DNA of 64,000 nucleotides from an uncultured Actinomycetes bacterium. GTDB lineage: Bacteria > Actinomycetota > Actinomycetes > Nanopelagicales > Nanopelagicaceae. Each line of letters begins with the position of its first letter. Position 1 is the stretch's first letter. The notes below the pieces were generated by a model. It saw only the letters and a program-made list of their open reading frames with translations, did no database searches and had not been told where the DNA came from. The position numbers and the translations under genes were made by a program. This document shows positions 26,286-35,058 of this stretch, piece by piece. Location of the stretch: contig CAIJOY010000029.1 of NCBI GenBank assembly GCA_903822425.1, positions 20,544 through 84,543 on the forward strand, in the 5' to 3' direction.

Positions 26286-26744
26286 ATGAATAAGGCCCAA
26301 TTCATTGCCTCGTTGGCCCCACACTTCAACGACAGCAAGAAGGATGCAACACACGCCGTAGATATCATTTTTGACACAATCGTTCGCAATATGGCTAAAG
26401 GCGAAGATGTGATGATCAATGATTTCGGCAAGTTCAAGAAGGTAGATCGTAAAGCTCGCAAGGGTCGTAACCCATTTACAGGCGAGACCATTCAGATCAA
26501 AGCAAGCAAGAAGCCACGCTTCCTGCCTGCAAAGGGTCTGAAGGAAGTTATCAACGGAACTCGCAAACTTGAGCCAGCTCCAAAGCCAGCTCCAAAGGTT
26601 GTTGCAAAGCCAGCAGCTAAGAAAGCTGCTCCAAAGAAGGCCGCTAAGAAGTCAGCTAAGAAAGCTGCTCCAAAGAAGGCTAAGAAAGTAACTAAGAAAG
26701 CTGCTCCAAAGAAGGCTAAGAAAGCAGCTAAGAAGCGCAAGTAG
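26286..26744 (+). CDS. hupB: HU family DNA-binding protein with lysine/alanine-rich tail
   Basis: 152 residues. A standard HU/IHF domain of about 90 residues (GKFKKVDRKARKGRNPFTGE is the DNA-binding arm) is followed by a tail of roughly 55 residues built from KKAAPKKAKK-type repeats, like actinobacterial HupB. The DNA of the tail is itself repetitive, with GCTGCTCCAAAGAAGGC recurring three times (26625-26716). ATG 26286 is chosen over TTG 26283 by spacing to AAGGGG. Compacts the nucleoid; the tail resembles eukaryotic histone H1. Confidence 0.95.
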   Translation: MNKAQFIASLAPHFNDSKKDATHAVDIIFDTIVRNMAKGEDVMINDFGKFKKVDRKARKGRNPFTGETIQIKASKKPRFLPAKGLKEVINGTRKLEPAPKPAPKVVAKPAAKKAAPKKAAKKSAKKAAPKKAKKVTKKAAPKKAKKAAKKRK

Positions 26745-26755
26745 TTTCTACGCTT

Positions 26756-26793
26756 AAAAAGCGGGGTTGGCCTTTATGGTCAGCCCCGTTTTT
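26756..26793 (+). terminator. Rho-independent terminator after hupB
   Basis: CGGGG-TTGGCC and GGTCAG-CCCCG (26762-26788) form a GC-rich stem with G-U pairs and a TTTAT loop, preceded by AAAAA and followed by TTTTT at 26789-26793. The A and T tracts on both sides would allow function in both directions. Confidence 0.85.
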
Positions 26794-26807
26794 CTTTCCC
26801 CCCGCAG

Positions 26808-26819
26808 TAGGCTGTAACC
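26808..26819 (+). promoter_or_regulatory. Leaderless -10 box of plsC
   Basis: TAGGCT (26808-26813) ends six bases before GTG 26820. Confidence 0.5.
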
Positions 26820-27608
26820 GTGAGTGCGCCGCAGATTCCTTATCCGCCACCCGCTGGAAAACCCCTTGGTACCAATCGAACATTTAGCATGTGCGCCGCG
26901 ATTCTTATTCCCATCTTGAACGCTGTCGCCAAACGGGAGTGGCAAGGGGGCGAAAATATTCCTAAAAGTGGTGCGGTAATTGTCGCAAGCAATCACATGT
27001 CGTATTCAGATGTTTTGTTCTTCGCACATTTTCTCTATAAAAATGGTCGGGCTCCACGATTTATCGGAAAGAAATCTGTTTTTGATACTCCAATAATCGG
27101 CGCTATTGCTCGGGCTGCCGGACAAATCCCAGTTGATCGGGAGAGCAAAGATGCCAGCAAGGCACTCGACCATGCAGTAGCTGCGCTTCAAGCCGGACAT
27201 TGCGTCGGTATTTATCCTGAAGGAACGCTCACTCGTGATGAAGATTTATGGCCTATGGTCGCCAAAACTGGAATGGCTCGCTTGGCGCTGATCACACGAG
27301 TGCCCGTTGTGCCAGTAGTTGCGTGGGGACCACAAAAAGTTATGCCCCGTTATGGAAAGCGTATTCATCTATGGCCGCGAACTCCGATGATTTATCACGC
27401 ACTCGCACCTGTAGATCTTTCTGCCTGGTATGGAAAAGAGGGCGATTCCCAGGCCTTGGCCCAAGCAACCGCAGTAATTATGAGCGCAATAACTCGTGAA
27501 CTTGAGCAGATTAGAGGTCACAAAGCCCCGCTTGTACCATTTGATCCCCACTCATCGGATTTGCCAAAGACTGGCAACTTTAAAAGCAAAGGAGGCCCAC
27601 AGCGATGA
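26820..27608 (+). CDS. plsC: 1-acyl-sn-glycerol-3-phosphate acyltransferase
   Basis: 262 residues. Acyltransferase motif I is NHMSYSD (NHxxxxD) near residue 60, and the substrate motif YPEGTL is near 130. Makes phosphatidic acid for membrane lipids. The GTG start is supported by a -10 box six bases upstream. Overlaps gpsA by 4 bases. Confidence 0.93.
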   Translation: MSAPQIPYPPPAGKPLGTNRTFSMCAAILIPILNAVAKREWQGGENIPKSGAVIVASNHMSYSDVLFFAHFLYKNGRAPRFIGKKSVFDTPIIGAIARAAGQIPVDRESKDASKALDHAVAALQAGHCVGIYPEGTLTRDEDLWPMVAKTGMARLALITRVPVVPVVAWGPQKVMPRYGKRIHLWPRTPMIYHALAPVDLSAWYGKEGDSQALAQATAVIMSAITRELEQIRGHKAPLVPFDPHSSDLPKTGNFKSKGGPQR

Positions 27609-28612
27609 CAGCAATCTGCGTATTGGGCGCCGGCGCTTGGGGTACAACGATGGGTCAAGTTTTAGCCGATGCCAGTAATGATGTTTTGATTTGGGGGCGC
27701 AACAACTCCGTTATCGAAGAGATTAATACTGCACACACCAACAAAACGTATTTGCCGAATATATCCCTGCCGTCTCAATTGCGCGCAACGCATAGCATCG
27801 ATGAGGCACTCGCGCATTCAACAATTTTTGTCCTTGCAATTCCTGCTCAAGGTTTGCGTAGCCGTTTGGTTGAATGGAAAGATGCTTTTCCAAAAGATGC
27901 AACTTTGATTAGTACCGTTAAAGGCATAGAAGTTTCGACGCTGATGCGTATGTCTGAAGTTGTGCTGGATGTCGTAAAAATCAGCCCAGAACAAGTTGCG
28001 ATCATTACAGGCCCCAACTTGGCTCACGAATTAGCCCTTCGCCAACCAGCTGCGGCAGTGGCAGCAGCCAATACACAAGCGTTAGCAGAACGCGTTCAAG
28101 AACTTTTTACTACTACTTACTATCGCGTTTACACCTCTACCGACTTACTTGGCTGCGAAATGGCAGGGGCGGTTAAAAGCGTCATTGCATTAGGTGTTGG
28201 TATTGCAGTCGGAATGGATTTGGGGGAGAACACCCAATCTATGTTGATTACTCGAGGTCTCAATGAAGTTACACGCCTTGCTGCAGCACATGGAGCTAAT
28301 CCACTGAGTACTGCAGGACTTGCAGGCATGGGAGACCTTGTTGCTAGTTGTTCATCCCCACTTTCTCGCAACCGTACATTTGGTGAAGCTTTAGGTCGTG
28401 GGGGTTCTATGGAATATGCCCGTGCGCAAGTGCCAAGCACGGTTGAAGGCGTAGCATCTGCCGGAGCCGTTGTTGAACTTGCTCACCGAGTGGGTGTTGA
28501 AGTACCAGTCATTGAAGCTGTTGCTGATGTTGTAAATGGCACAGTAACTCCCATCCAAGCACTCAATCGACTCATGGAGATAAGCACACTTTCCGAAGAT
28601 TTCATCAAATGA
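27605..28612 (+). CDS. gpsA: Glycerol-3-phosphate dehydrogenase (NAD(P)+)
   Basis: 335 residues. Rossmann motif GAGAWGTTMG at the N-terminus, GPNLAHEL and the C-terminal helical domain with TAGLAGMGDLVASCSSPLSRN. Supplies sn-glycerol-3-phosphate for the acyltransferase encoded just before it. Overlaps ddl by 4 bases. Confidence 0.96.
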   Translation: MTAICVLGAGAWGTTMGQVLADASNDVLIWGRNNSVIEEINTAHTNKTYLPNISLPSQLRATHSIDEALAHSTIFVLAIPAQGLRSRLVEWKDAFPKDATLISTVKGIEVSTLMRMSEVVLDVVKISPEQVAIITGPNLAHELALRQPAAAVAAANTQALAERVQELFTTTYYRVYTSTDLLGCEMAGAVKSVIALGVGIAVGMDLGENTQSMLITRGLNEVTRLAAAHGANPLSTAGLAGMGDLVASCSSPLSRNRTFGEALGRGGSMEYARAQVPSTVEGVASAGAVVELAHRVGVEVPVIEAVADVVNGTVTPIQALNRLMEISTLSEDFIK

Positions 28613-29667
28613 ACAAAATTGCCGTCGCAATATTGTGCGGCGGACGAAGCAGTGAACACGAGATTTCTTGCATCTCTGCAGGAGGAATCCTCGGCGCATT
28701 AGATCGTGATCGCTACGAACCGATACTTATTGGAATTACTCGCACAGCAGGGCGCTGGGTACTTTTGCCCCTTGATACAGAACTCAGAATTATTGATGGA
28801 GTTTTACCATCGGTTCCGGAAGATGCGCCAGAAATTAATACAGATATTCAAGGATTCTCGGTGAAAGGTAGAGCACTTGCAATTGATCTGATTTTTCCGA
28901 TTCTGCATGGGCCCTATGGTGAAGATGGAACGATTCAAGGGTTTTGTGAGATGGCAAACATTCCATATGTTGGAAGTGGTGTCCTAGCTTCGGCCCTAGC
29001 AATGGACAAATCCTTCTCTAAAGCAATTTTTTCAAGTGCCGGACTCAATGTCGCCGAAGGGTTGGTCATCAATGTTGATCAATGGCAACGCAATCGAACA
29101 GGATGCGAGTCGCTGATTTCTGTTCTGAACTATCCGCTCTTCGTAAAACCCGCTCGCGGAGGATCTAGTCGTGGCACAACCAAAGTGAAATCCTTTGAAG
29201 CACTGGCCTCTGCAATCGAGGAGGCTCACCGCTTTGATGAGAAAGCTATGGTGGAACAAGCAGTTGTTGGTCGCGAGATCGAATGTGCTGTCTTGGAAGT
29301 TGATGGACAACCCAAGGCATCTCAACCAGGTGAAGTGATTATTGATTCCCGCTTTGAGTTTTATGATTTCGAAGCAAAATATCTTGATGGTGCAACGATG
29401 ACGCAAATTCCCGCCGACATACCGGCAGATAAAAAGTCAGAAATTCAACGCGAAGCGGAACTAGCCTTTAGGTCATTAGGTTGTGAAGGCTTAGCTCGAG
29501 TTGATTTCTTTTATGGACCAGACGGAACGATCACAATAAATGAAATAAATACTATGCCTGGTTTTACGCCCACATCAGCCTATCCGCGCTTGATGCAAGC
29601 AAGTGGAATAAGTTATGCGATGGTTATTGATCAGCTCATGAAGAGTGCGCTCACGCGCAGAAATTAG
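28609..29667 (+). CDS. ddl: D-alanine-D-alanine ligase
   Basis: 352 residues, ATP-grasp. N-terminal LCGGRSSEHEISCISA, the KPARGGSSRGTTKV loop and the terminal EINTMPGFTPTSAYPRL are diagnostic. Peptidoglycan precursor synthesis. Its stop codon overlaps the end of the convergent RAM-domain gene. Confidence 0.96.
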   Translation: MNKIAVAILCGGRSSEHEISCISAGGILGALDRDRYEPILIGITRTAGRWVLLPLDTELRIIDGVLPSVPEDAPEINTDIQGFSVKGRALAIDLIFPILHGPYGEDGTIQGFCEMANIPYVGSGVLASALAMDKSFSKAIFSSAGLNVAEGLVINVDQWQRNRTGCESLISVLNYPLFVKPARGGSSRGTTKVKSFEALASAIEEAHRFDEKAMVEQAVVGREIECAVLEVDGQPKASQPGEVIIDSRFEFYDFEAKYLDGATMTQIPADIPADKKSEIQREAELAFRSLGCEGLARVDFFYGPDGTITINEINTMPGFTPTSAYPRLMQASGISYAMVIDQLMKSALTRRN

Positions 29668-29900
29668 TAGCTAGTTACTGGACAAGTAAGCGTGCGAGTA
29701 ATTCCAGAAACTGCTTGGACTTTAGAAAGTATCACTCGACCGAAATCTTCCATGCTGGCCGCTTCTGCGCGCATGATGACATCGTAAGGACCGGTAACGC
29801 CTTCGGCGAGAGTTACTCCGGCAATGGCGGACACAGCGGTAGCAACGCTGGTGGCCTTACCAACTTCAGTTTGGATCAAGATGTAGGCCTGCACAGACAT
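29664..29900 (-). CDS. Lrp/AsnC ligand-binding (RAM) domain protein
   Basis: 78 residues consisting only of the RAM effector domain (AYILIQTEVGKATSVATAVS, GPYDVIMRAEA) with no helix-turn-helix. Such stand-alone proteins are common beside thiL in actinobacteria; their role is not established. ATG 29900 is preferred, with AGGAAAGG upstream; GTG 29903 is the alternative. Confidence 0.88.
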   Translation of the reverse strand: MSVQAYILIQTEVGKATSVATAVSAIAGVTLAEGVTGPYDVIMRAEAASMEDFGRVILSKVQAVSGITRTLTCPVTSY

Positions 29901-29921
29901 CACATTTCCTTTCCTTTTAAC

Positions 29922-29981
29922 GAGTCACTTGGTAAGTCACTTGGTAAGTCACTTGGTAAGTCACTTGGTAAGTCACTTGGT
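29922..29981. repeat. 12-bp tandem repeat AAGTCACTTGGT
   Basis: Five consecutive copies: GAGTCACTTGGT (29922-29933) and four identical AAGTCACTTGGT units (29934-29981). The tract lies between the divergent RAM-domain and thiL genes, 21 bases from one start and 68 from the other. Confidence 0.92.
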
Positions 29982-30037
29982 AAGGCGACGCTATCGCATC
30001 GGCGCCTGTTGAGGCAATCGTTTTTTCCTTACCCGCG

Positions 30038-30049
30038 TAGGCTGGGGCA
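30038..30049 (+). promoter_or_regulatory. Leaderless -10 box of thiL
   Basis: TAGGCT (30038-30043) ends six bases before ATG 30050; the same hexamer serves plsC. Confidence 0.5.
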
Positions 30050-30985
30050 ATGGAATTCACCGAAAGCCAGGTCATCGCGGAGTTAGCGCAAGTTTTTGCG
30101 CAGACAGATAAGCGTGTGCTGGTTGGGATTGGCGATGACGCGGCTGTCCTTGCCCCTTCATCACAGAATTCAGTGATCACAACCGATATGGCAGTGGAAG
30201 GCGTTCACTTTCGCCAAGAGTGGTCAAGTAGCTATGAAATTGGCAGAAAGATTACTGCCGCAAATTTGGCGGATCTCTATGCAATGGGAGCAAGTCCTCG
30301 CCACTTAGTTGTCTCAGTGTGCTTGAGTGGTAAAGAATCGATGCAGTGGATCATCCAGCTAGCCCAAGGCATGCGCGATGAAGCACAAAAATGTAATGCT
30401 TCAATCGTTGGCGGAGATATTGTGCGTGGGCCGGTAGTGACAATTTCGATGACTGCAGTCGGTGAAGTAGATGCACCTATTCTGCGCTCAGGGGCAAAAG
30501 TGGGAGATGCTGTTTATCTTTCATCCTTACCGGGTTGGTCGGCAGCTGGCCTGCATTTGCTCAGCAATGCAATCAATATCAGTGCGCTTACATCAAATAT
30601 GGAAGTAGAGCGAGCGCTCAATCAATTCAGGGCACCGGATGTGGGTTATGCAGATTCACTAGCCTTTTCTGAAGCCCATTCGATGTGCGACATCAGTGAC
30701 GGGCTCACCGAACAAGGTCGACAAATAGCCCAAGCAAGTGGCGTGAAGTTAGAGCTAGATTCGACGCTCATTCAAAACTCTGATGAATTTGCACTGTTAT
30801 CAAAATTGGCCAAGGAAGTCAGCGCTGATGTCTGGGATTGGATAGGCGCAGGCGGTGAAGATCATGTATTTCTGGCAACAGGTGTAAATCTTCCTGGCTT
30901 GCGCATAGGCAGCGTTTTAGAAGGTGAAGGAATCAATTTTGTTGGTCTTGCTAAATTCCCGAAAAGTTTCACACACTTTTCTTAA
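30050..30985 (+). CDS. thiL: Thiamine-monophosphate kinase
   Basis: 311 residues, PurM-like fold. GIGDDAAVLAPSS near residue 26 and DMAVEGVHFR carry the metal and nucleotide ligands; NLADLYAMGA and CDISDGL are further signatures. Last step of thiamine diphosphate synthesis. Transcription from the -10 box at 30038 would give a leaderless message. Convergent with rpmB. Confidence 0.94.
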   Translation: MEFTESQVIAELAQVFAQTDKRVLVGIGDDAAVLAPSSQNSVITTDMAVEGVHFRQEWSSSYEIGRKITAANLADLYAMGASPRHLVVSVCLSGKESMQWIIQLAQGMRDEAQKCNASIVGGDIVRGPVVTISMTAVGEVDAPILRSGAKVGDAVYLSSLPGWSAAGLHLLSNAINISALTSNMEVERALNQFRAPDVGYADSLAFSEAHSMCDISDGLTEQGRQIAQASGVKLELDSTLIQNSDEFALLSKLAKEVSADVWDWIGAGGEDHVFLATGVNLPGLRIGSVLEGEGINFVGLAKFPKSFTHFS

Positions 30986-30990
30986 AAGCT

Positions 30991-31176
30991 TTAACGAGAA
31001 ACTTTGCCTGCCTTCAAGCATGAGGTGCAGACGTTCTGGCGCTTTGAAGTTCCGCCGATGAGCGTACGTACGCGCTGAATATTTGGATTCCAGCGACGGC
31101 GAGTCTTTACTTGCGAGTGCGAGACGTTATTGCCAAAGCTGGGGCCCTTGCCGCAGATATCGCATGTTGCTGCCAT
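30991..31176 (-). CDS. rpmB: 50S ribosomal protein L28
   Basis: 61 residues. The zinc-binding form: CDIC near residue 5 and CTSCLKAG near the C-terminus. Encoded alone on the minus strand between thiL and recG, as in other actinobacteria. Upstream is a perfect 11-bp stem-loop. Confidence 0.96.
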   Translation of the reverse strand: MAATCDICGKGPSFGNNVSHSQVKTRRRWNPNIQRVRTLIGGTSKRQNVCTSCLKAGKVSR

Positions 31177-31216
31177 CGTCGTACTCCTTCAAGAATGTGG
31201 TTCGCTCCGTATGAAC

Positions 31217-31242
31217 GGGGGTAAGGCTAGCGCCTTACCCCC
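31217..31242. promoter_or_regulatory. Perfect 11-bp stem-loop between rpmB and recG
   Basis: GGGGGTAAGGC (31217-31227), loop TAGC, GCCTTACCCCC (31232-31242). It lies 41 bases before the rpmB start and 42 before the recG start. No T tract follows on either strand, so a leader element for one of the two genes is more likely than a terminator. Confidence 0.55.
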
Positions 31243-31284
31243 TACCAACGCTAATTGGCCTCATGTACAGGAGAGAATAAGCCC

Positions 31285-33456
31285 ATGGCCACCCTCGATA
31301 CCAAGTTGGTAGATGTTGTGGGCGATCGCACTGTGAAAGTCCTCGAATCGGCAATCGGCGTTAAAACGGTGGGCGATCTTCTTCGTCACTACCCACGTCG
31401 TTACGTTGTTCGTGGAGAACTTACAGATATTTCAGCGCTGCAAGAAGATGATGAAGTAACCATTCTTGCCGAAATCTTTAGCGCCAATACTCGTACGTTG
31501 CAGGGACGAAAAGGAACAATTCTGGAAGTAATCGTCACCGATGGTAAGTCAAAACTTTCCCTCACCTTTTTTAATCAAGCCTGGCGCGAGCGAGAAATGC
31601 GCGTTGGGCGGCAAGGACTCTTTGCGGGCAAAGTCGGAGTTTTTAAAGGCAAGCGACAATTATCGCATCCAGATTATGAACTCATTGCAGATGGCAGCGA
31701 CGTTGATAGCGCGATTGATCAATTTGCTGGCAAGTATTTGCCACTTTATCCCGCCACTGCCAAGTTGCCTTCGTGGAAAATTGCTCAATGCATGGAGCTT
31801 GCAATTGGCGCATTGGATGAAGTAGAAGATTTTCTCCCAGAACAAATTCGCCAAGAACATGGCTATCCCAGCCTTAAGGAATCACTGGTTACTCTGCATC
31901 AACCGCAAGATCTAGAACAAGCCGAGTTAGCTCGAGAGAGACTTACTTTTGATGAAGCTTTCCTTCTGCAACTTCTCTTAGTAGTGCGCCGCGAGGAATT
32001 ACGAGCCCTTAAAACGACTGCACGCGTTGTGCGCTCTGGGGGATTGTTGGATGCCTTTGATCAAGGGTTGCCATTTGAATTGACACCGGGACAACGAGAA
32101 GTTTGTAGTGAAATCGAAAGTGACTTGGCTGCCTCACATCCCATGCATCGATTGCTGCAAGGTGAAGTAGGTTCTGGAAAAACTGTTGTCGCCATTCGAG
32201 CAGCACTTGCCGTTGTTGATAGCGGTGGGCAAGCAGCGCTGTTGGCTCCCACCGAAGTACTGGCACAACAACACCTAAGGACTTTAGAGAAACTTCTCGG
32301 ACCACTTGCTCAAGGCGGAAAGTTAGGTGCAAATGAGCACTCCACTCAATTAACTTTAATCACTGGTTCACAAAACGCTGCTGGGAGAAAAGAATCGCTT
32401 GCACTTGCTGCTTCTGGAGATGCGGGGATCGTTATTGGTACTCATGCGTTGCTAGGTGAGAAAGTCGCATTCCAGGATCTAGGTTTAATCATTGTTGATG
32501 AGCAACACCGATTCGGTGTAGAACAACGTGATGCACTCAAAAGTAAAGCAGAGACTCCACCACATTTACTTGTAATGACTGCAACGCCAATTCCGCGAAC
32601 GGTAGCGATGACCGTTTTTGGAGATTTAGACATCTCCACTTTGCGTGAACTTCCTTTGGGCAGACAAGCAATTACGACGCATGTGATTCCAGTACTTGAA
32701 AAACCGGCATTTATGGATCGAGCTTGGTCGCGTATTTTGGAAGAAGTTTCGCAAGGACATCAGGCATATGTCGTTGCACCTCGCATTAGTGCGAGTACTC
32801 CAGAGAATTCAGATATGGATTTTCTTTTTGGTACAACTAGTGCCGAACTCTCCAGCGTAGAAGAACTAGCTCCAACTCTGCATTCTGGACCACTCAAAGG
32901 TTTGCGCATCGCCATTTTGCATGGTCAGCTAGCAACAGATGTAAAAGATGCCACGATGCAAGCATTTAGTGCTGGCGAGATTGATGTTTTAGTCTCCACA
33001 ACAGTCATTGAAGTAGGAGTGGACGTTCCGAACGCAACGATCATGGTGATTATGGATGCTGATCGTTTTGGAGTTTCACAACTTCATCAGCTGCGCGGTC
33101 GCGTGGGTCGAGGCACTTCACCGGGTCTTTGTCTCTTGGTTACACAAGCAAATGCTGAGGCACCATCTCGGGCTCGTTTAGATGCCGTTGCAGCAACAGT
33201 TGATGGTTTTGAACTTTCGCGCATTGATCTTGAACAACGCAGAGAAGGAGATGTTTTAGGCGCCAATCAATCTGGCACACGCTCTCATCTTCGCTTATTA
33301 CGAGTTTTACGCGATGAAGGATTAATCGATTTAGCGCGCAAAGATGCAATTGCCACGATCGCAGACCCTGAATGGGCCAAACACAATCTGGCATTGGCTA
33401 AATCCCTAGCACTCCTGCAAGATGATGCAGCATCGCAATACATCGATAAAGGTTGA
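31285..33456 (+). CDS. recG: ATP-dependent DNA helicase RecG
   Basis: 723 residues: N-terminal wedge/OB region, Walker A LLQGEVGSGKTVVA, DEQH box IIVDEQHRFGVEQRD, the TATPIPRT motif and a C-terminal helicase domain with LRGRVGRG. Rescues stalled replication forks. ATG 31285 has AGGAG 11 bases upstream; the in-frame TTG at 31255 is less likely. The DAK2-domain gene that often sits between rpmB and recG is absent. Confidence 0.95.
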   Translation: MATLDTKLVDVVGDRTVKVLESAIGVKTVGDLLRHYPRRYVVRGELTDISALQEDDEVTILAEIFSANTRTLQGRKGTILEVIVTDGKSKLSLTFFNQAWREREMRVGRQGLFAGKVGVFKGKRQLSHPDYELIADGSDVDSAIDQFAGKYLPLYPATAKLPSWKIAQCMELAIGALDEVEDFLPEQIRQEHGYPSLKESLVTLHQPQDLEQAELARERLTFDEAFLLQLLLVVRREELRALKTTARVVRSGGLLDAFDQGLPFELTPGQREVCSEIESDLAASHPMHRLLQGEVGSGKTVVAIRAALAVVDSGGQAALLAPTEVLAQQHLRTLEKLLGPLAQGGKLGANEHSTQLTLITGSQNAAGRKESLALAASGDAGIVIGTHALLGEKVAFQDLGLIIVDEQHRFGVEQRDALKSKAETPPHLLVMTATPIPRTVAMTVFGDLDISTLRELPLGRQAITTHVIPVLEKPAFMDRAWSRILEEVSQGHQAYVVAPRISASTPENSDMDFLFGTTSAELSSVEELAPTLHSGPLKGLRIAILHGQLATDVKDATMQAFSAGEIDVLVSTTVIEVGVDVPNATIMVIMDADRFGVSQLHQLRGRVGRGTSPGLCLLVTQANAEAPSRARLDAVAATVDGFELSRIDLEQRREGDVLGANQSGTRSHLRLLRVLRDEGLIDLARKDAIATIADPEWAKHNLALAKSLALLQDDAASQYIDKG

Positions 33457-33459
33457 AAG

Positions 33460-33471
33460 TAGTATCTGCCA
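33460..33471 (+). promoter_or_regulatory. Leaderless -10 box of rsmD
   Basis: TAGTAT (33460-33465) ends six bases before ATG 33472. Confidence 0.5.
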
Positions 33472-34047
33472 ATGAGAATTATTGCCGGTGTTGCTAAGGG
33501 CCGAACTCTGTCATCTGTGGCGGGGGCAACTCGTCCAACATCTGATCGTGCACGCGAAGGTTTATTTTCATCTTTGATCTCAGAGTTTGGCGATTTCTTA
33601 GGGCTAAATTTTTTGGATCTTTTTGCGGGGTCAGGTGCGATTGGACTCGAGGCGCTCTCGCGAGGTGCCAACATCGTGCATAGCGTGGAGAAGGATGAAA
33701 GTGCGTGTCGCACCATTACAACTAATGCAACTCTAGTCAAAGCCAGCAAAGCCGTTGGTGATTTTCATTTGTATTCGATGTCTGCACAGAAATTCCTCGA
33801 AGGGTCAGCGCCGACGAGTTATCACATTATTTATATTGATCCTCCCTATGATTTTCCCGATGGCGATCTTTACAAATGCCTTGAGCAATTACACAACGGT
33901 GGATTTGTGCACGAGGATGCGGTGATCGCAGTTGAGCGCCCAAGCAAGAGGTCGGCGTTTTCTTGGCCGGCAGGCTTTGAGGCACTTCGAGAGCGAAATT
34001 ACGGACAAGCGGTGATTTATTACGGAAACCCCGCGCAGAATGGATAA
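33472..34047 (+). CDS. rsmD: 16S rRNA (guanine966-N2)-methyltransferase
   Basis: 191 residues. RIIAGVAKGR at the N-terminus, RPTSDRAREGLFSSL, SAM-binding FLDLFAGSGAIGLEALSRGA and the catalytic IDPPYDFP (D/N-PPY). The usual neighbour of coaD. Confidence 0.94.
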   Translation: MRIIAGVAKGRTLSSVAGATRPTSDRAREGLFSSLISEFGDFLGLNFLDLFAGSGAIGLEALSRGANIVHSVEKDESACRTITTNATLVKASKAVGDFHLYSMSAQKFLEGSAPTSYHIIYIDPPYDFPDGDLYKCLEQLHNGGFVHEDAVIAVERPSKRSAFSWPAGFEALRERNYGQAVIYYGNPAQNG

Positions 34048-34076
34048 CCCGTCGAATCATTGCTAGCGTTTGCGAT

Positions 34077-34556
34077 GTGAACAGCGCTGTGTGTCCTGGA
34101 TCTTTTGACCCAATGACTTTTGGACATCTCGACATCATTGAGCGCGCAAGTAAGCATTTTGATCAAGTGATCGTTGCAGTTCTGGAAAACCGAACTAAAT
34201 CTTCTCTTTTTACCGTTGAAGAGCGAATTGCCCAGATCAGCGAAAATACAAAGAAATTTCCTAATGTAGTCGTGGCTTCCTGGCATGGATTGCTTGTGGA
34301 TTATTGCAAGACCAACAAAATTAAAACTATCGTTAAAGGCCTTCGTGCAGTAACTGACTTTGATTACGAATTGCAGATGGCCCAAGTCAACTTGCAAGCT
34401 GCAGGTATTGAGACGATGTTTATGGCAACAGCCCCGTCGCATTCATTTTTATCATCATCTCTCGTTAAAGAGCTTGCGCATTATGGTGGAGATGTTTCCA
34501 CGATGGTGCCGGCCAATATTGATCAAGCGCTACGCAATGCAAGTAAAGGGAAGTGA
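34077..34556 (+). CDS. coaD: Phosphopantetheine adenylyltransferase
   Basis: 159 residues, coenzyme A biosynthesis. The nucleotidyltransferase TxGH-type motif is in VCPGSFDPMTFGHLDII, and the C-terminal SHSFLSSSLVKELA is conserved. GTG 34077 lies seven bases after TAGCGT (34064-34069), a near-leaderless arrangement. Confidence 0.96.
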   Translation: MNSAVCPGSFDPMTFGHLDIIERASKHFDQVIVAVLENRTKSSLFTVEERIAQISENTKKFPNVVVASWHGLLVDYCKTNKIKTIVKGLRAVTDFDYELQMAQVNLQAAGIETMFMATAPSHSFLSSSLVKELAHYGGDVSTMVPANIDQALRNASKGK

Positions 34557-34559
34557 CTT

Positions 34560-35042
34560 ATGGAATCCGTCGAGAAACTCATCACTGCGATCACAATTGT
34601 TGAAGAGGCAAGAAGCGTTCCGCTGTCGGCCTCATGCGTAGTTCACCGAGGTGAGCTACTTGAAATTCTTGACGGAGCACGCAGCGCGCTTCCTCACGAC
34701 TTAGCAGAAGCTCAAAATGTTATTGCGGGAAGAGATGCAATTGTTGCTCAAGGTCAAGACAGTGCAGAAAATCTTGTTGCATTAGCTCGTGAGGAAGTCG
34801 CTCGAATGGTTGAGCAAACTTCGATCGTTCAAGCTGCCCGAGATGAAGCGCAAAGAATTATGGATGAAGTCCGAGAGACCGCAGATCGCGAGCGCGATGA
34901 GGTCGAGGCCTATATCGATTCACGGTTGGCCACTCTTGAAGTCATCTTGAATAAGACCAGTGATGCAGTCGCACGCGGCCGTGAACGCTTAGCTGGAGCG
35001 CATGACAATGATGCGCTTTCAGAGCTTTCAGCCGATAAGTAA
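34560..35042 (+). CDS. SepIVA-like DivIVA-type coiled-coil cell-division protein
   Basis: 160 residues, almost entirely helical, with heptad-like Glu/Arg/Ala spacing from about residue 60 to 145 (EEVARMVEQTSIVQAARDEA and onward). Its position, coaD then this gene, DUF177, rpmF and rnc, matches mycobacterial SepIVA (Rv2927c) and its streptomycete counterpart, septum- or pole-associated proteins. Assignment rests on context and coiled-coil character more than on residues. No membrane segment. Confidence 0.7.
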   Translation: MESVEKLITAITIVEEARSVPLSASCVVHRGELLEILDGARSALPHDLAEAQNVIAGRDAIVAQGQDSAENLVALAREEVARMVEQTSIVQAARDEAQRIMDEVRETADRERDEVEAYIDSRLATLEVILNKTSDAVARGRERLAGAHDNDALSELSADK

Positions 35043-35058
35043 GTCGAGTAGTACTCAC

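Noticed and set aside
26492..26740. Minus-strand frame rich in Phe, Leu and Ala opposite the HU tail
   Set aside because: It is the complement of the lysine/alanine repeat codons; no start signals or homology.
29922..29981. Tandem repeats considered as a CRISPR array
   Set aside because: Units of 12 bases are directly adjacent with no spacers, and no cas genes are present.
29917..30180. Minus-strand frame with repeated YQVT
   Set aside because: Produced by the 12-bp tandem repeat (a multiple of three) and by antisense of thiL; no support as a gene.
31217..31242. Stem-loop considered as a rho-independent terminator
   Set aside because: No T tract on either strand, and it lies upstream of divergent genes, not downstream.
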